Assembly (NCBI RefSeq): GCF_019175385.1
Contig: NC_083342.1
Span: forward strand, 118,854,376 to 118,918,375
From: Lycium barbarum
Taxonomy: Eukaryota; Streptophyta; Magnoliopsida; Solanales; Solanaceae
Direction of reading: 5' to 3'
Length of the DNA: 64,000 bases
The position numbers and the translations under genes were made by a program. This document shows positions 38,362 through 49,621 of this stretch, piece by piece. Numbering within the stretch: position 1 is the stretch's first letter; every line of letters begins with the position of its first letter. Under the pieces are notes generated by a model, which did not search any database, was not told the origin of the DNA, and saw nothing but the letters and a program-made list of their open reading frames with translations.

Positions 38362-38659
38362 CCTTCCTGTGGTTCAAAATAAGTGTGTACTTAACTTTTA
38401 GCACAATTTTAAGAAAATACTAACTCTTAAATTTTTTTATTAAACTATCCTTAATTATATATTACCTAATTAATATATTTTTTTTTTATTAAACTATCCT
38501 TAATTATATATTACCTAATTAATATATTTCTTGGTTATCAACAAAATCATTTATCTTTAGGAAGAAAAATGCTTAAATCCTTCTTGATTACGCAGATAGA
38601 CACTTATTTTAGACCATAATAAAAAAGCTAAGTAGATACTTATTATAAATCGGAGGGAG
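38362..38659. mobile_element. Stowaway-like MITE abutting the previous one
   Basis: The left end CCTTCCTGTGGTTCAAAATA and the reverse complement of the right end, CTCCCTCCGATTTATAATAA, are inverted repeats. TA at 38360-38361 is shared with the neighbouring MITE and TA follows at 38660-38661. A 50-bp internal stretch (AAACTATCCTTAATTATATA type) is directly duplicated. The right part recurs at 47333-47560 in duplication copy B. Confidence 0.65.
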
Positions 38660-40583
38660 TATCTTTTATAGGAAACTAGCAAACCATGATTAATTTGCTT
38701 ATTCAATTTAGTTAGTCTTTATGGTTTGTATATTTTGTAAAGGATACTGCGATTCTCCTCAGTGACTCTCCATATTTTTTTTCTTTTCCTCTTATTTTTC
38801 CCCTTAATTTCTCAATTGTTGTTAAAATTTATCTTATTTTATTTATGTCCGCCTCTTTTTATATTTAGTAAGTTGACAATTCAAATATCATATATGTCAA
38901 GTTTATAATCACAAGATTCAAAGGATATTTTATTATATTATACACATTTTTAATTTAGAACCACAAGATTCAAAAGTTTATCTTTATTTCTTAAACTCCG
39001 TGTCTAGTGAAACATAGACACTTAAATTGAGACAGAGGAATTATATGCCAAATGAAGGAAATGAAAGGACAATTGAGACATTGCGGATCCGTGGGGACTT
39101 AAAAAGTAAACACACAAGATGTAGTATTAATGTTAAACTTCTTAAATGTACACATGTTTAAACTTCTGAAATGTACACATGTTAGTCATGGCTTAGAGTA
39201 CAATTTCAGTTGCTTTTTGTACAACTTATTGTTGTTGTGTTCGTCCACCTTGGGCGTTTGTTGTTAAATGAAAAAAATTTGTCTTATTTTGGTCATGTCC
39301 GGCTCTTTTTCTATTTAGTAAGTTGACAATTCAAATATTCTACATGTCAAGTTTATAACCACAAGATTCAAAGATATTTTATTAGATTATACACATTTTT
39401 AATTTAGATTTGAAAGTCTATCTTTATTTCTTAAACTCCGTGTCTAGTCAAACGCAGACACTTAAATTGAGATAGAGGAAGTATATGCCAAATAAAGAAA
39501 ATGAAAGGACAATTCAGACACTACGGATCCGTGAGGACTTAAAAATAAACACAAAAGAAGTAGAATTAATGTTAAACTTCTGAAATGTACACATGTTAGT
39601 CCCTGCTTAGAGTACAGTTTCAATTGCTTTTTGTACAACGTATTGTTGTTGTGTTCGTCCACCTTGAGCGTTTATATATAATAAAAAAAAAATAGAATAG
39701 AAAAATAGACATATATTTTTAATAATGTGGCCAAGTAATATGGGACGAAGGGAGTACTTCATTTATTAATTCTTAAAGAACGTGAAAACTCAAGTAATGT
39801 GGTCAAGTAATATGAGACGGAGGGAGTACTTTATTTTATTAATTTTTAAAGAACGTGAAAGTCAAAAGTAAACAAGTAAAAATGTATGGAGGAAATAAAT
39901 ATGTGTTGGGGAATTAAAATTGAAGTGCATACATGTATATATGAGAAGAGAATAAATATTCAGCAAGAACGTGAAAAATCAAAAGTGAACAAGTAAAAGT
40001 GCACAGAGGAAATAAATATGTGTCGGATAATTAAAATTTAAGTGCATACGTGTATACATGAGAAGAGAATAAATATTCAGTATTATGACATATGTCCACG
40101 TGAGATTTATTAATTCTTATATAACGTGAAAAGTCAAAAGTGAACAAGTAAAACTGCACGAAGGAAATAAATTTGTCTAGGAGAATTAAAATTGAATTGC
40201 ATACGTCTAAACATGAGACGAAAATAAATATTTAGTAAGAACGTGAAAAGTCAAAAGTGAACAAGTAAAAGTGCACAGAGGAAATAAATGTATCGGAGAA
40301 TTAAAATTGAAGTGAATACGTCTATATATGAGAAGGGAATAAATATTAAGTACTATGACATATGTCCACGTGGGATAAAAAAGTAGTTGATTAAAATGTA
40401 CAAGTTATATAGCTTTTGGTACAAGCATTCATTGCGTGTACAATTTATAAAGCCTTTAGTACAAGCAGTCAACGCTATGTTGGTCCCTCTTCCACACTTA
40501 TATATAATAAAAAATTTATGTTGTTATCTCTGAATTATTGTTAAAATTAACCACTGGACAAACAAACAATAATATTAAGTACC

Positions 40584-40591
40584 TATTCCCC
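40584..40591 (+). repeat. Left target-site duplication of the hAT element
   Basis: TATTCCCC here corresponds to TGTTCCCC at 44269-44276. The uninterrupted copy B reads TGTTCCAC at 51592-51599. Eight base pairs is the hAT norm; one base differs between the two sides. Confidence 0.75.
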
Positions 40592-40752
40592 TAAACCTGA
40601 CAACCGGTTTAACCGGTAACCGGTTAGGGAACCGGCCGGTTTCCGGTTAAAAAACCGGAACCGTTTAACCGGTTCCGGTTTACCGGTTTGAAACCTCAAA
40701 CCAGAACCGGTCCAGTTCAAAGTGTCCAAAACATATTTTTTTTTATTTTTTG

Positions 40753-40788
<36 letters not shown>

Positions 40789-40860
40789 ATATACTTAGGT
40801 TATATAACTTAATATATATAAATATGTTTAAGTTATATATAGCTTATATATATGTATAAC

Positions 40861-40899
<39 letters not shown>

Positions 40900-41422
40900 A
40901 AAATATAGTAAGAATATACTTATATATATATCAATATATGTATCAATATACTTAGGTTATATAACTTAATATATATATATATATGTATTAATGTATATAT
41001 GTTTAAGTTATACTTATAGTATACTATACATTATAAGTATATTCTTAGTATATTTTAGTTATTTTTCAAATATATAACTTTTTAGTTTTTAATTTAAGTA
41101 TATTCTTAGTATATTTTAGGTATATTCCTAACTTAATAAAAGTAAAAATATGAACACAAGTAAATAGAAGAAAGCTCAATGAGCCATATATTTTATTCAT
41201 TTTTGGATAACATTTATTTGCAAGTTGTAGTTTTTTTTAACCTGCAAATAATACATGAGTTGTACAAAAATAGTAGAATAATAAAATCACCAATTTTGAA
41301 CCATTTCATTAATTTTCCCCACATCATATCATGGAAATATCTTCAAAGTCTTCCATTTGGTCCGGTCCACTAGCTATCAAATCTTCAATTTCTTCCTCTT
41401 CGCCTTCCTCCGCTTCTAAGTT

Positions 41423-43563
41423 TTAGTTGCGTCGCTCCGATCTAATTCAATCGCTAATACACACTAGTACTTGCAAGCTAAAGCCGGATAATGAATGTCT
41501 ATGGTCTCCAAGTTGCTGTCTTCCTTGGCTAAATGCGCTCTCCGAAGCCACGGTTGATACTTGAACCGTAAGGATATCTCAAGCCATTCTTGAAAGTACC
41601 GGATAACTTGCCTTGTACTTCTTCCACCATGCTAAGACGTCCAAGTCATCCAGTTCCTTAATATCCACATTTGGCTGCATCAAATAAAAGTTGTATTCAT
41701 CAAAGTTTGCAGAAGAAGAAGAAGTTGGCTGTGAATGTAAAACTTTTAAACCCGACAAGCCCTTTTTGCTACTCTGAGAAGTAGTAGGGCATGGAGCAAC
41801 GGGTGTAGCACGTTCTTCCAAACTAGAATAATGAGTAAAAACTTTTCTAAACTCATCATCAATAGCGAGTTCGGCTTCAGCTAAAGATGGTTGAACTCCC
41901 TTTTCAATTTCTAAAAATGTATAAATTTGACTAACCAAATTTTTAGTATAAGACACTTTTAAACAAGGATTTAAAAGAGAACCTAATATAAATAAAGTTG
42001 GGATGAGAAAAAAATACTTCTTAAATTTGATTATCATTTCAAAAATAGTCACTTGATAACCGGGTTTATATTTATACTCTTGTAAAACTCTAGCTATTTC
42101 CGCTAAGTAGGCTAAAATTCCGGTTACCGTGGGATAGAATTGTCTAGAAAAAGCAAAAGTTGCATTATAAAATTTTTCTAAGAGTTCAACACATTCTTTA
42201 ATATCTTCCCAATGCGAATAATTTAACCAATCATCACTATCAGTATTATATTTGTTGTGAACTTGTTGTATGGGAATCCTATACTCATATGCTTGTTGTA
42301 GCATAATGTAAGTGTAGTTCCACCTAGTCTCAATTTCTACTTGAATTTTCTTAGGTCTAAGGTTATTTTCCACACAAGCATTCTTAAAATCTCTAATTCT
42401 TCCCCTATTCGCATAACAAAAAAGAAACGCAACCGCATCTCTAACTTTTTGAACATAATCTTCAAAATGCACAAGACCATCTTTAACAATTAAGTTTAAA
42501 ATGTGACAACTACATCTTACATGAAAAATATTTCTTAGCGGAGGGTTTAGTTCTCTTTTTATAAGACCTATCGCCTTTGTATTATTAGAAGCATTATCTA
42601 AAGCAATACAAAGTGTTTTTCTATAAATGTTAAAAAATCTCATAATAGTAGACATTGAATCGGCTAAAAATTTTCCATCGTGACGACCTTTTCCTTCATC
42701 ATATAAAAAAGATATAATTCTTTTTTGCATAACCCAGTTGTCATCAACCCAATGACATGTAATAGCAAAAAAATCTAACTTGTTAAGACTAAGACCCAAA
42801 TCAGCGGTAAGACAAACATTACAATTTAAAGAATTAAATACATGGCGCAAATAAAATCTATATTTTTTAAACAAATCTATAACATCGGCTCTACAAGTAC
42901 TTCTAGGAATACCCTCAAATAACTGATTATAACAACGTTGAATGTAAGTAAAAAACCCCACACCTGAGGGAAAGGAAAATGGTAAACAATCATAAGCTAC
43001 CATTTTAGCTATTTCTACACGCTCTTTTTTCTTGTCATACTTAAAATTTCTACCGATTCATGGGTCTATCGTCATTTGAATCCCCCCCCCCCCCCCCCCC
43101 ACACATTTGAACCCGTTTGCTCTCCCCAAACATCCATATGTTTGGTTCTCATATGAGCATTTAGTATACCCGTTCCACCATCTTTACCAGTTCCTTGCTT
43201 AAAACTAAATATTTGTCCACATAGGGTACATGTAGCTGATTGATTTTCCCTATTCTTAGTCATAAATTTTCAAACTTTAGCTGTTGGCTTACGAGTTCTA
43301 GGCGGTTTGTCTTGTGTATGTGATTGTGCAGGACATGTATCTCCTATGGGATTTTCGGGGGGTTGTGTTTCATCATCATCATCTAAGTCTTCATTAAAAG
43401 TGTCGGTAAAATGTTGTTGCATTGCCTCATGACCTAAAAGTGGATTATGTCCACCAACATCAATACCTAAATTAGGTGTTTCTTCCACAAATGTTTCCTC
43501 ATTAAGCCTACCCCTAACAATACCACTACTACTACCAGCACCACGTCTTAATCTCTTTGACAT
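41423..43563 (-). pseudogene. hAT transposase (BED zinc finger, catalytic core, dimerisation domain), broken
   Basis: Order: N-terminal segment with acidic patch (43563-43270); BED finger with CTLCGQIF and HMRTKH (43263-43072); catalytic core with LTADLGLS, ALDNASNNT and the CSCHILNL motif; C-terminal hATC dimerisation region with LDVLAWWKKYKASYPVLSRM (41640-41580), then STVASESAF downstream. Breaks: in-frame TGA at 43270-43272, within ...KPTAKV*KFMTK; a frame change across a run of 19 C (43082-43100); in-frame TGA upstream of the Met at 43003 (DP*IGR); in-frame TGA at 41579-41581, after which the frame stays open to the natural stop at 41423. Intact length would be about 700 aa. Only four lesions suggest recent death. 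Confidence 0.88.
43082..43100 (+). repeat. Homopolymer run of 19 C in the transposase
   Basis: The run lies between the BED finger and the core domain and coincides with the frame change of the transposase. Read length here may vary between individuals or by sequencing error. Confidence 0.9.
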
Positions 43564-44268
43564 TATTAAATAGAATTAATTTAAATCACAATCAAATAAA
43601 TTACAACAAATTAAATTGCTAGAATTAAATTGCCTAAATTAAATTGTGAAAAATAAATTGCTAGAATTAAATTGCGAAAAATAAAGATAGAGTTGGAACG
43701 AAGGTACCAAATTACCGGATTAATCTCCAACAAAGTGAAGGCGGCTAGAATTGCAAATCCACCAAAGCTACTTCGGATTGTTGCAAAATCACCAACTCCA
43801 CCAACAATATTATAATTGCAAAATTAATAATTGAAAGTTGAAACTATAATAAGACTTTGTGGCTAATTATTGCAAAGTGACTATAATTGAGAGATTGAGA
43901 TTTGAGAGAAAGATGAAGAAGAGTGAATTAAAATGAAAATGAAGAAGGGTTTATATAGGGGTAGGGGATGGGTTAAAGTGTTAAAAAAAGTTTGGGGGGT
44001 TGGGGGGCCAAAAAATAATTTTATGACCGTTTGGCAACGGTCATTTTTGCAAATGGACCGTTACAACGGTCCATTAACGGACAGGCCCAACCGCCCAACG
44101 ACTATTTTTTTTTTAATTTCACTGGTGTTTCAAAAATATCAAAATCGGACCGGTAACCTTTTAAACGGTTAACCGAAACCGGTTAACCGATTCTACGGGT
44201 TCCGGTTCCAGTTTTACCAGTCCAGTTACCGATTTTAACCGGTTTAACCGAACCGGTTGACGGGTTTA

Positions 44269-44276
44269 TGTTCCCC
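44269..44276 (+). repeat. Right target-site duplication of the hAT element
   Basis: TGTTCCCC, partner of 40584-40591 (7 of 8 bases). The sequence after it, ATTTAGTTCAAGC, resumes copy A and matches copy B at about 51600. Confidence 0.75.
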
Positions 44277-45590
44277 CATTTAGTTCAAGCAAAAAAGCAT
44301 AACTATCCATAAATTTTATTCGAGGGTTGGCTATACAATTGACCTTTGGGTAAGTCTTAAAACCGTTAACACCTTTAGTCCATTCTTTTCCTTTATTTTA
44401 ATCCAAAACATCCATTAAAGCAGAACTATCAATATAAATATTGAAATTATTATTGTGATTTACTTAAAAGTTGTGGGTGTAGCTTAAACACTCTTCACTT
44501 TTACTTTGCGAGACTGTGACAGGACTTGGTTAATCCGCACTTTTTTTTATATGAGCTTAACTTTTATATATGTTATTGTTAAAAATTTCTACGTATAACT
44601 TATTAAGGCATCTACAAAAACAAATAAATATAACTCATGTCCAAAATAAGTGAAATTAGTAACATGTGAAATCAGTTATGTTAAGCTATTATATTTATAA
44701 TAGGTTAAATAACACAACTCACGTTTGGACAATACTTAGGTGAAGTGAAAATAAAATCATTTTTTCAAATTAAACTACAAAAAAGTTTTGAAATTGTGTT
44801 TTTGATATAAATTTTATTTGAGGTGAGTACTTATTAAAAAATACAATAGGTGGAATATAGAGTTTTCTTTTTAATTGGTCTAGTCTACTTCTTTTATAAA
44901 TTAACGTTGTATAACAAATGAAGACTAAGACAGCCTAACGTGCAAATTGACTGGATATTACATCAAAGTCGTTGTTTAGTCCATGGGATGCCGTCTTTTT
45001 TAATTATCAACATATGCTTTGATAAGGTCAAAAATGGGGACAAAGTACAAACCCAAATTAATGACATAAGTAGTGTTTCCAACTGCATTAGTACAAGTGG
45101 TGGCTGGGTTGTCCGTATCCAATGACTGTCAAACTGCTATTAATCCTTTTATCGGAAAATATTCTCTGAATTGATTATACTTCTTCCGTTGAGTGGTAAG
45201 TGGCACTTTAGTGTTTTTCATCCACATTAATAAAAACAATAAATGTAACATACTTATTGTTTAATTACTAAGTTACTCATATTCAGTTTTTTGAGACTAT
45301 GCCGTATTAAAAAGAACAATTTCTTAATGTTAAGGGTATAGTGAAAGCAATTGTCAACTTTAATCTTAAATTCTTAAAAGTGACATTTATTTTAGACAAT
45401 TATTTGAATTAAAACAACAGTTAAATTAGAATGGAGGGAATATATGTATATATTATAAACATTCTTAATTTCTTCGTGTATTTATCTTTTTTTCTATTTT
45501 GACTACCCTACTGAAAGTGCTCGAATATTCAATGAATGAAGATTGAATCCTAAACATGAAGTCCCATCATGTCCAACCTTTTTTTGGGAG

Positions 45591-47328
45591 TGTTATACCC
45601 CATTTTAAACGGGTTAAAGTAGGTACAACATATTGGAGATTCCTAAATTGCTTTGTTTTAAGGAGTCGCCACCTAATTGATTTTAAGGTGAATTAGGACA
45701 CCTAACTAAGGTAAAGCTATCTAAACCTCCGTTAATGGTCTGCTTAAATTTTAATTCTAGGTAAGGGTTCTAATTATCCTAAAGGGAAGGGGTTAGGCAT
45801 CCTCTAGAATCCGTTAAGTACGGTTATCCGGCCAAACTTAAGTTAATTAATTAAGGCTAAATATAGTGCTTAAATTTAAAAAAAAATGGCTTACAAATAT
45901 TGCTAAAGCTTTAAAGGAAAATAATGTTAGTTAAAATAAGATTTACAGAAAATATAATAATTTGTATAAAAGAAGACTTTAAATGCTATTTTGAAATAAG
46001 ACTTATAAAGGTTGTTAAGGTTTTGAAGAAAGAATATAATAATGCTATTTAAATAAGACTTGTAGAATAATTTGCATAAAAGAATACTTCAAATGCCATT
46101 TAAAATAAGTTTATAAATGTTGCTAAGGCTTTAAATAATAATACTATTTAAAATAAGATTTGCATAAAATATAAGAATTTGCATTTAAGTAGAAGAAAAT
46201 GTGGGTTTGTGCAGCGTTTTAATAAATATTTGAGATATCTCAAGGGGCGAGGTATTAACTGATTTTTGCAATTTAGGAGTATAAACAAAATATAAACATA
46301 GCTAATGTGAATTTTCTTTATCCTTTTGTTATTTTTTATTAACTATGCTTAGTTAACAATATGCGCGATTGATTCAAACTTGAAGAGTTATTTATAAAAT
46401 ATACTTGAGCCCACTGCTAAAACTAAACCCCACTAATTTTGCTAAGGTTCATTCTAGCTAAGGAAATAAACAAAGTAAAGTATTAGTAGCACAAATACAA
46501 ATCAAATGCATAAAATGAAATAAAGGAGCAAATGATATTAAATGGGCTCAGCCCATTTAGGACTGCTGATATTTGCTGCTGATGGGCTGGACAGATAGAA
46601 GTCATGTTTCGTTGGGCTTTAGCCCAACGCCGAATGCGGAAGAAAAACGAGTCTTTCGGACTCGTACGCGATGGCCATGCATAAAACGAAAAAAAAGGAT
46701 TAGTACCTAATCAATAATTAAGGCTAAACATGTAAAATATAAACTCAAAACAGATCAGTAGGTTATGTATATATTATGTATATTTCAAGTATACCCCATG
46801 TATACAACCTCACTGCCTTAACAACATTAGAGCACTTATAACACTAAGGCACACAATCTGCCCAGCAGTGGCAGTGGACATTGCAAGAAAAAAAAAACTA
46901 CACAATATGCTAAGGCAAACAGCATTGACATAGCAATGGCCGTGAACTTCACAAAAAAAAAACTATTTAACTACAAAATATGCTAAGGCCCAAAAATCGG
47001 CATAGCAATGGCAGTAACAAGGGCTGCAGATTATGAATGATTCACGAATCATATAATACCACATATGAGCATACAACAACAGACAAGCAAGGCAGGATTC
47101 TAAATCCCTTTGGCAGCCAGTCGCACAAAGTTAAGCAAAGATGAAACTAAATTTTATTCATATGTGATAAACCAGCAAGTTTGATGTTTCAAGCGGCCTT
47201 AATCATAGGTGGCAAGACAGTCAAACTAGACTACAATTTTCTGATTTAAAACAGGGCAAGTACTTAGTATATAAGACTCAGAATAGGCAACATAGGAAAA
47301 CATGATATTCGGCTTTGTATGTTTAACA
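45591..47328. mobile_element. Solo LTR, 1,738 bp, at the junction of the two duplication copies
   Basis: Starts TGTTATACCCC and ends TTTAACA, so the ends are TGTTA...TAACA, a perfect short inverted repeat with TG/CA. The flanks GGGAG (45586-45590) and GGGTG (47329-47333) match at 4 of 5, as for a 5-bp integrase duplication. The first part (GGAGTCGCCACCTAATTGAT and GGTGAATTAGGACACCTAAC) is a sequence I know as abundant in solanaceous LTRs. No gag-pol and no second LTR, so a solo LTR left by recombination. Strand not determined. Confidence 0.7.
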
Positions 47329-47574
47329 GGGTGTCTACTTAGCTTTTAGCACAATTTTAAGAACATACTAATCTTAATTTTTTTAAATTAAACTATCCTT
47401 AATTATATATTACCTAATTAATATATTTCCTGGTTATCAACAAAATCATTTATCTTTTGGAAGAAAAATGCTTAAATCCTTCTTGATTACGTATATAGAC
47501 ACTTATTTTAAACCATAATAAAAAAGCTAAGTAGATACTTATTATAAATCGGAGGGAGTATCTTTTATAGGAAA

Positions 47575-49428
47575 CTAGCAAACTATGCCCGTGCGATGCA
47601 CGGGGCCCAACATGATTAATTTGATTATTCAATTTAGTTAGTCTTTATGGTTTGTATATTTTGCAAAGGATACTGCGATTCTCCATATTTTTTTTCTTTT
47701 CCTCTTATTTTTCCCCTTAATTTCTCAATTGTTGTTAAAATTTGTCTTATTTTGTTTATGTCCGCCTCTTTTTATATTTAGTAAGTTGACAATTCAAATA
47801 TCATACATGTCAGGTTTATAATCACAAGATTCAAAGGATATTTTATTATATTATACACATTTTTAATTTAGAACCACAAGATTCAAAAGTTTATCTTTAT
47901 TTTTTAAACTCCGTGTCTAGTGAAACGTAGACACTTAAATTGAGACAGAGGGATTATATGCCAAATGAAAGAAATGAAAGGACAATTGAGACATTGCGGA
48001 TCCGTGGGGACTTAAAAAGTAAACACACAAGAGGTAGTATTAATGTTAAACTTCTGAAATATGCACATGTTTAAACTTCTGAAATGTACACATGTTAGTC
48101 AAGGCTTATAGTACAATTTCAGTTGCTTTTTGTACAACTTATTATTGGTGTGTTCGTCCACCTTGGGCGTTTGTTGTTAAATGAAAAATATTTGTCTTAT
48201 TTTGGTTATGTTAGCCTCTTTTCTATTTAGTAAGTTGACAATTCAAATATTCTACATGTCAAGTTTATAACCACAAGATTCAAAGGATATTTTATTAGAT
48301 TATACAATTTTTAATTTAGATTTGAAAGTCTATCTTTATTTCTTAAACTCCGTGTCTAGTCAAACGCAGACACTTAAATTGAGACAGAGGAAGTATATGC
48401 CAAATGAAGAAAATGAAAGGCCAATTCAGACACTACAGATCTGTGAGGACTTAAAAAGTAAACACATAAGAGGTAGAATTAATGTTCAACTTCTGAAATG
48501 TACACATGTTAGTCCCTGCCTAGAGTACAGTTTCAATTGCTTTTTGTACAACTTATTGTTGTTGTGTTCGTCCACCTTGGGCGTTTATATATAATAAGAA
48601 AAATATAGAATACAAAAATAGACATATATTTTTAATAATGTGGCCAAGTAATATGGGACGAAGGGAGTACTTCATTTATTAATTTTTAAAGAACGTGAAA
48701 ACTCAACTCAAGTAATGTGGCCAAGTAATATGAGACGGAGGGAGTACTTTATTTATTAATTCTTAAAGAACGTGAAAGTCAAAATTAAATAAGTAAAAAT
48801 GCATGGAGGAAATAAATATGTATCGGGGAATTAAAATTGAAGTGCATACATGTATACATGAGAAGAGTATAAATATTCAGCAAGAACGTGAAAAGTCAAA
48901 AGTGAACAAGTAAAAGTGCATAGAGGAAATAAATATGTGTCGGAGAATTAAAATTGAAGTGCATACGTGTATACATGAGAAGAGAATAAATATTCAGTAT
49001 TATGACATATGTCCACGTGAGATTTATTAATTCTTATAGAACGTGAAAAGTCAAAAGTGAACAAGTAAAACTGCACGAAGGAAATAAATTTGTCTAGGAG
49101 AATTAAAATTGAATTGCATACGTCTAAACATGAGAAGAGAATAAATATTTAGCAAGAACGTGAAAAGTCAAAAGTGAACAAGTAAAAGTGCACGGAGGAA
49201 ATAAATGTATCGGAGAATTAAAATTGAAGTGAATACGTCTATACATGAGAAGAGAATAAATATTAAGTACTATGACATATGTCTACGTGAGATAAAAAAG
49301 TAGTTGGTTAAAGTGTACAAGTTATATAGCTTTTGGTACAAGCATTCATTGCGTGTACAATTTATAAAGCCTTTAGTACAAGCAGTCAACGCTGTGTTGG
49401 TCCCTCTTCCACACTTATATATAATAGA
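47575..49428 (-). mobile_element. Helitron-like element inside copy B, about 1.85 kb
   Basis: On the minus strand the 5' end reads TCTATTATATATAAGTGTGG (from 49428). The 3' end has the hairpin CCCCGTGCATCGCACGGG followed by CTAG (47578-47575) and T. The equivalent stretch in copy A (about 38676-40509) lacks the hairpin and has a damaged 5' end, so the element predates the duplication. It contains the 447-bp and 115-155-bp tandem repeats and no Rep/helicase. Confidence 0.5.
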
Positions 49429-49462
49429 AATTTTGTGTTGTTATCTTTGAATTATTGTTAAA

Positions 49463-49551
49463 CTAGATGGCCTATGCCTGTGCTGCGCACGGGCCCAACA
49501 CTTCAGATTATAGTGTATCTATGTATATGTAGTAGTGTTTAGATAGTGATA

Positions 49552-49621
<70 letters not shown>

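Larger units (their letters stand above)
40592..44268 (-). mobile_element. hAT transposon, 3.68 kb, in duplication copy A
   Basis: Terminal inverted repeats TAAACCTGACAACCGG (left) and TAAACCCGTCAACCGG (reverse complement of right), 14 of 16 matching. Both ends are crowded with AACCGGTT-type subterminal repeats (40600-40720 and 44150-44268), the kind of sites hAT transposases bind. Copy B supplies an empty site, confirming both boundaries. Encodes one transposase on the minus strand, now broken. A TA-rich stretch with (TA)n blocks fills 40736-41160, downstream of the gene. Confidence 0.9.
38389..45590 (+). repeat. Tandem segmental duplication, copy A (interrupted by hAT)
   Basis: Collinear and nearly identical to 47329-52885, once the hAT at 40592-44268 is removed from A and the Helitron sequence at 49463-51566 from B. 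Both then give a unit of roughly 3.5 kb. Contents in order: right part of a MITE, a two-copy tandem of about 447 bp (starting near 38826 and 39272), units of about 115-155 bp carrying the GAACGTGAAA-AGTCAAAAG motif (39795-40375), then (after the hAT) a segment that also recurs at 31425. Copy A ends at CATGTCCAACCTTTTT before the solo LTR. Confidence 0.85.

Noticed and set aside
44940..45125. 61-codon ORF conserved between duplication copies (also 52262-52447) as a gene
   Set aside because: The whole flanking sequence is equally conserved because of recent duplication, so conservation says nothing about coding. No domain.
45591..47328. Full LTR retrotransposon with internal genes
   Set aside because: No primer-binding site followed by gag or pol, and no second LTR within the block.
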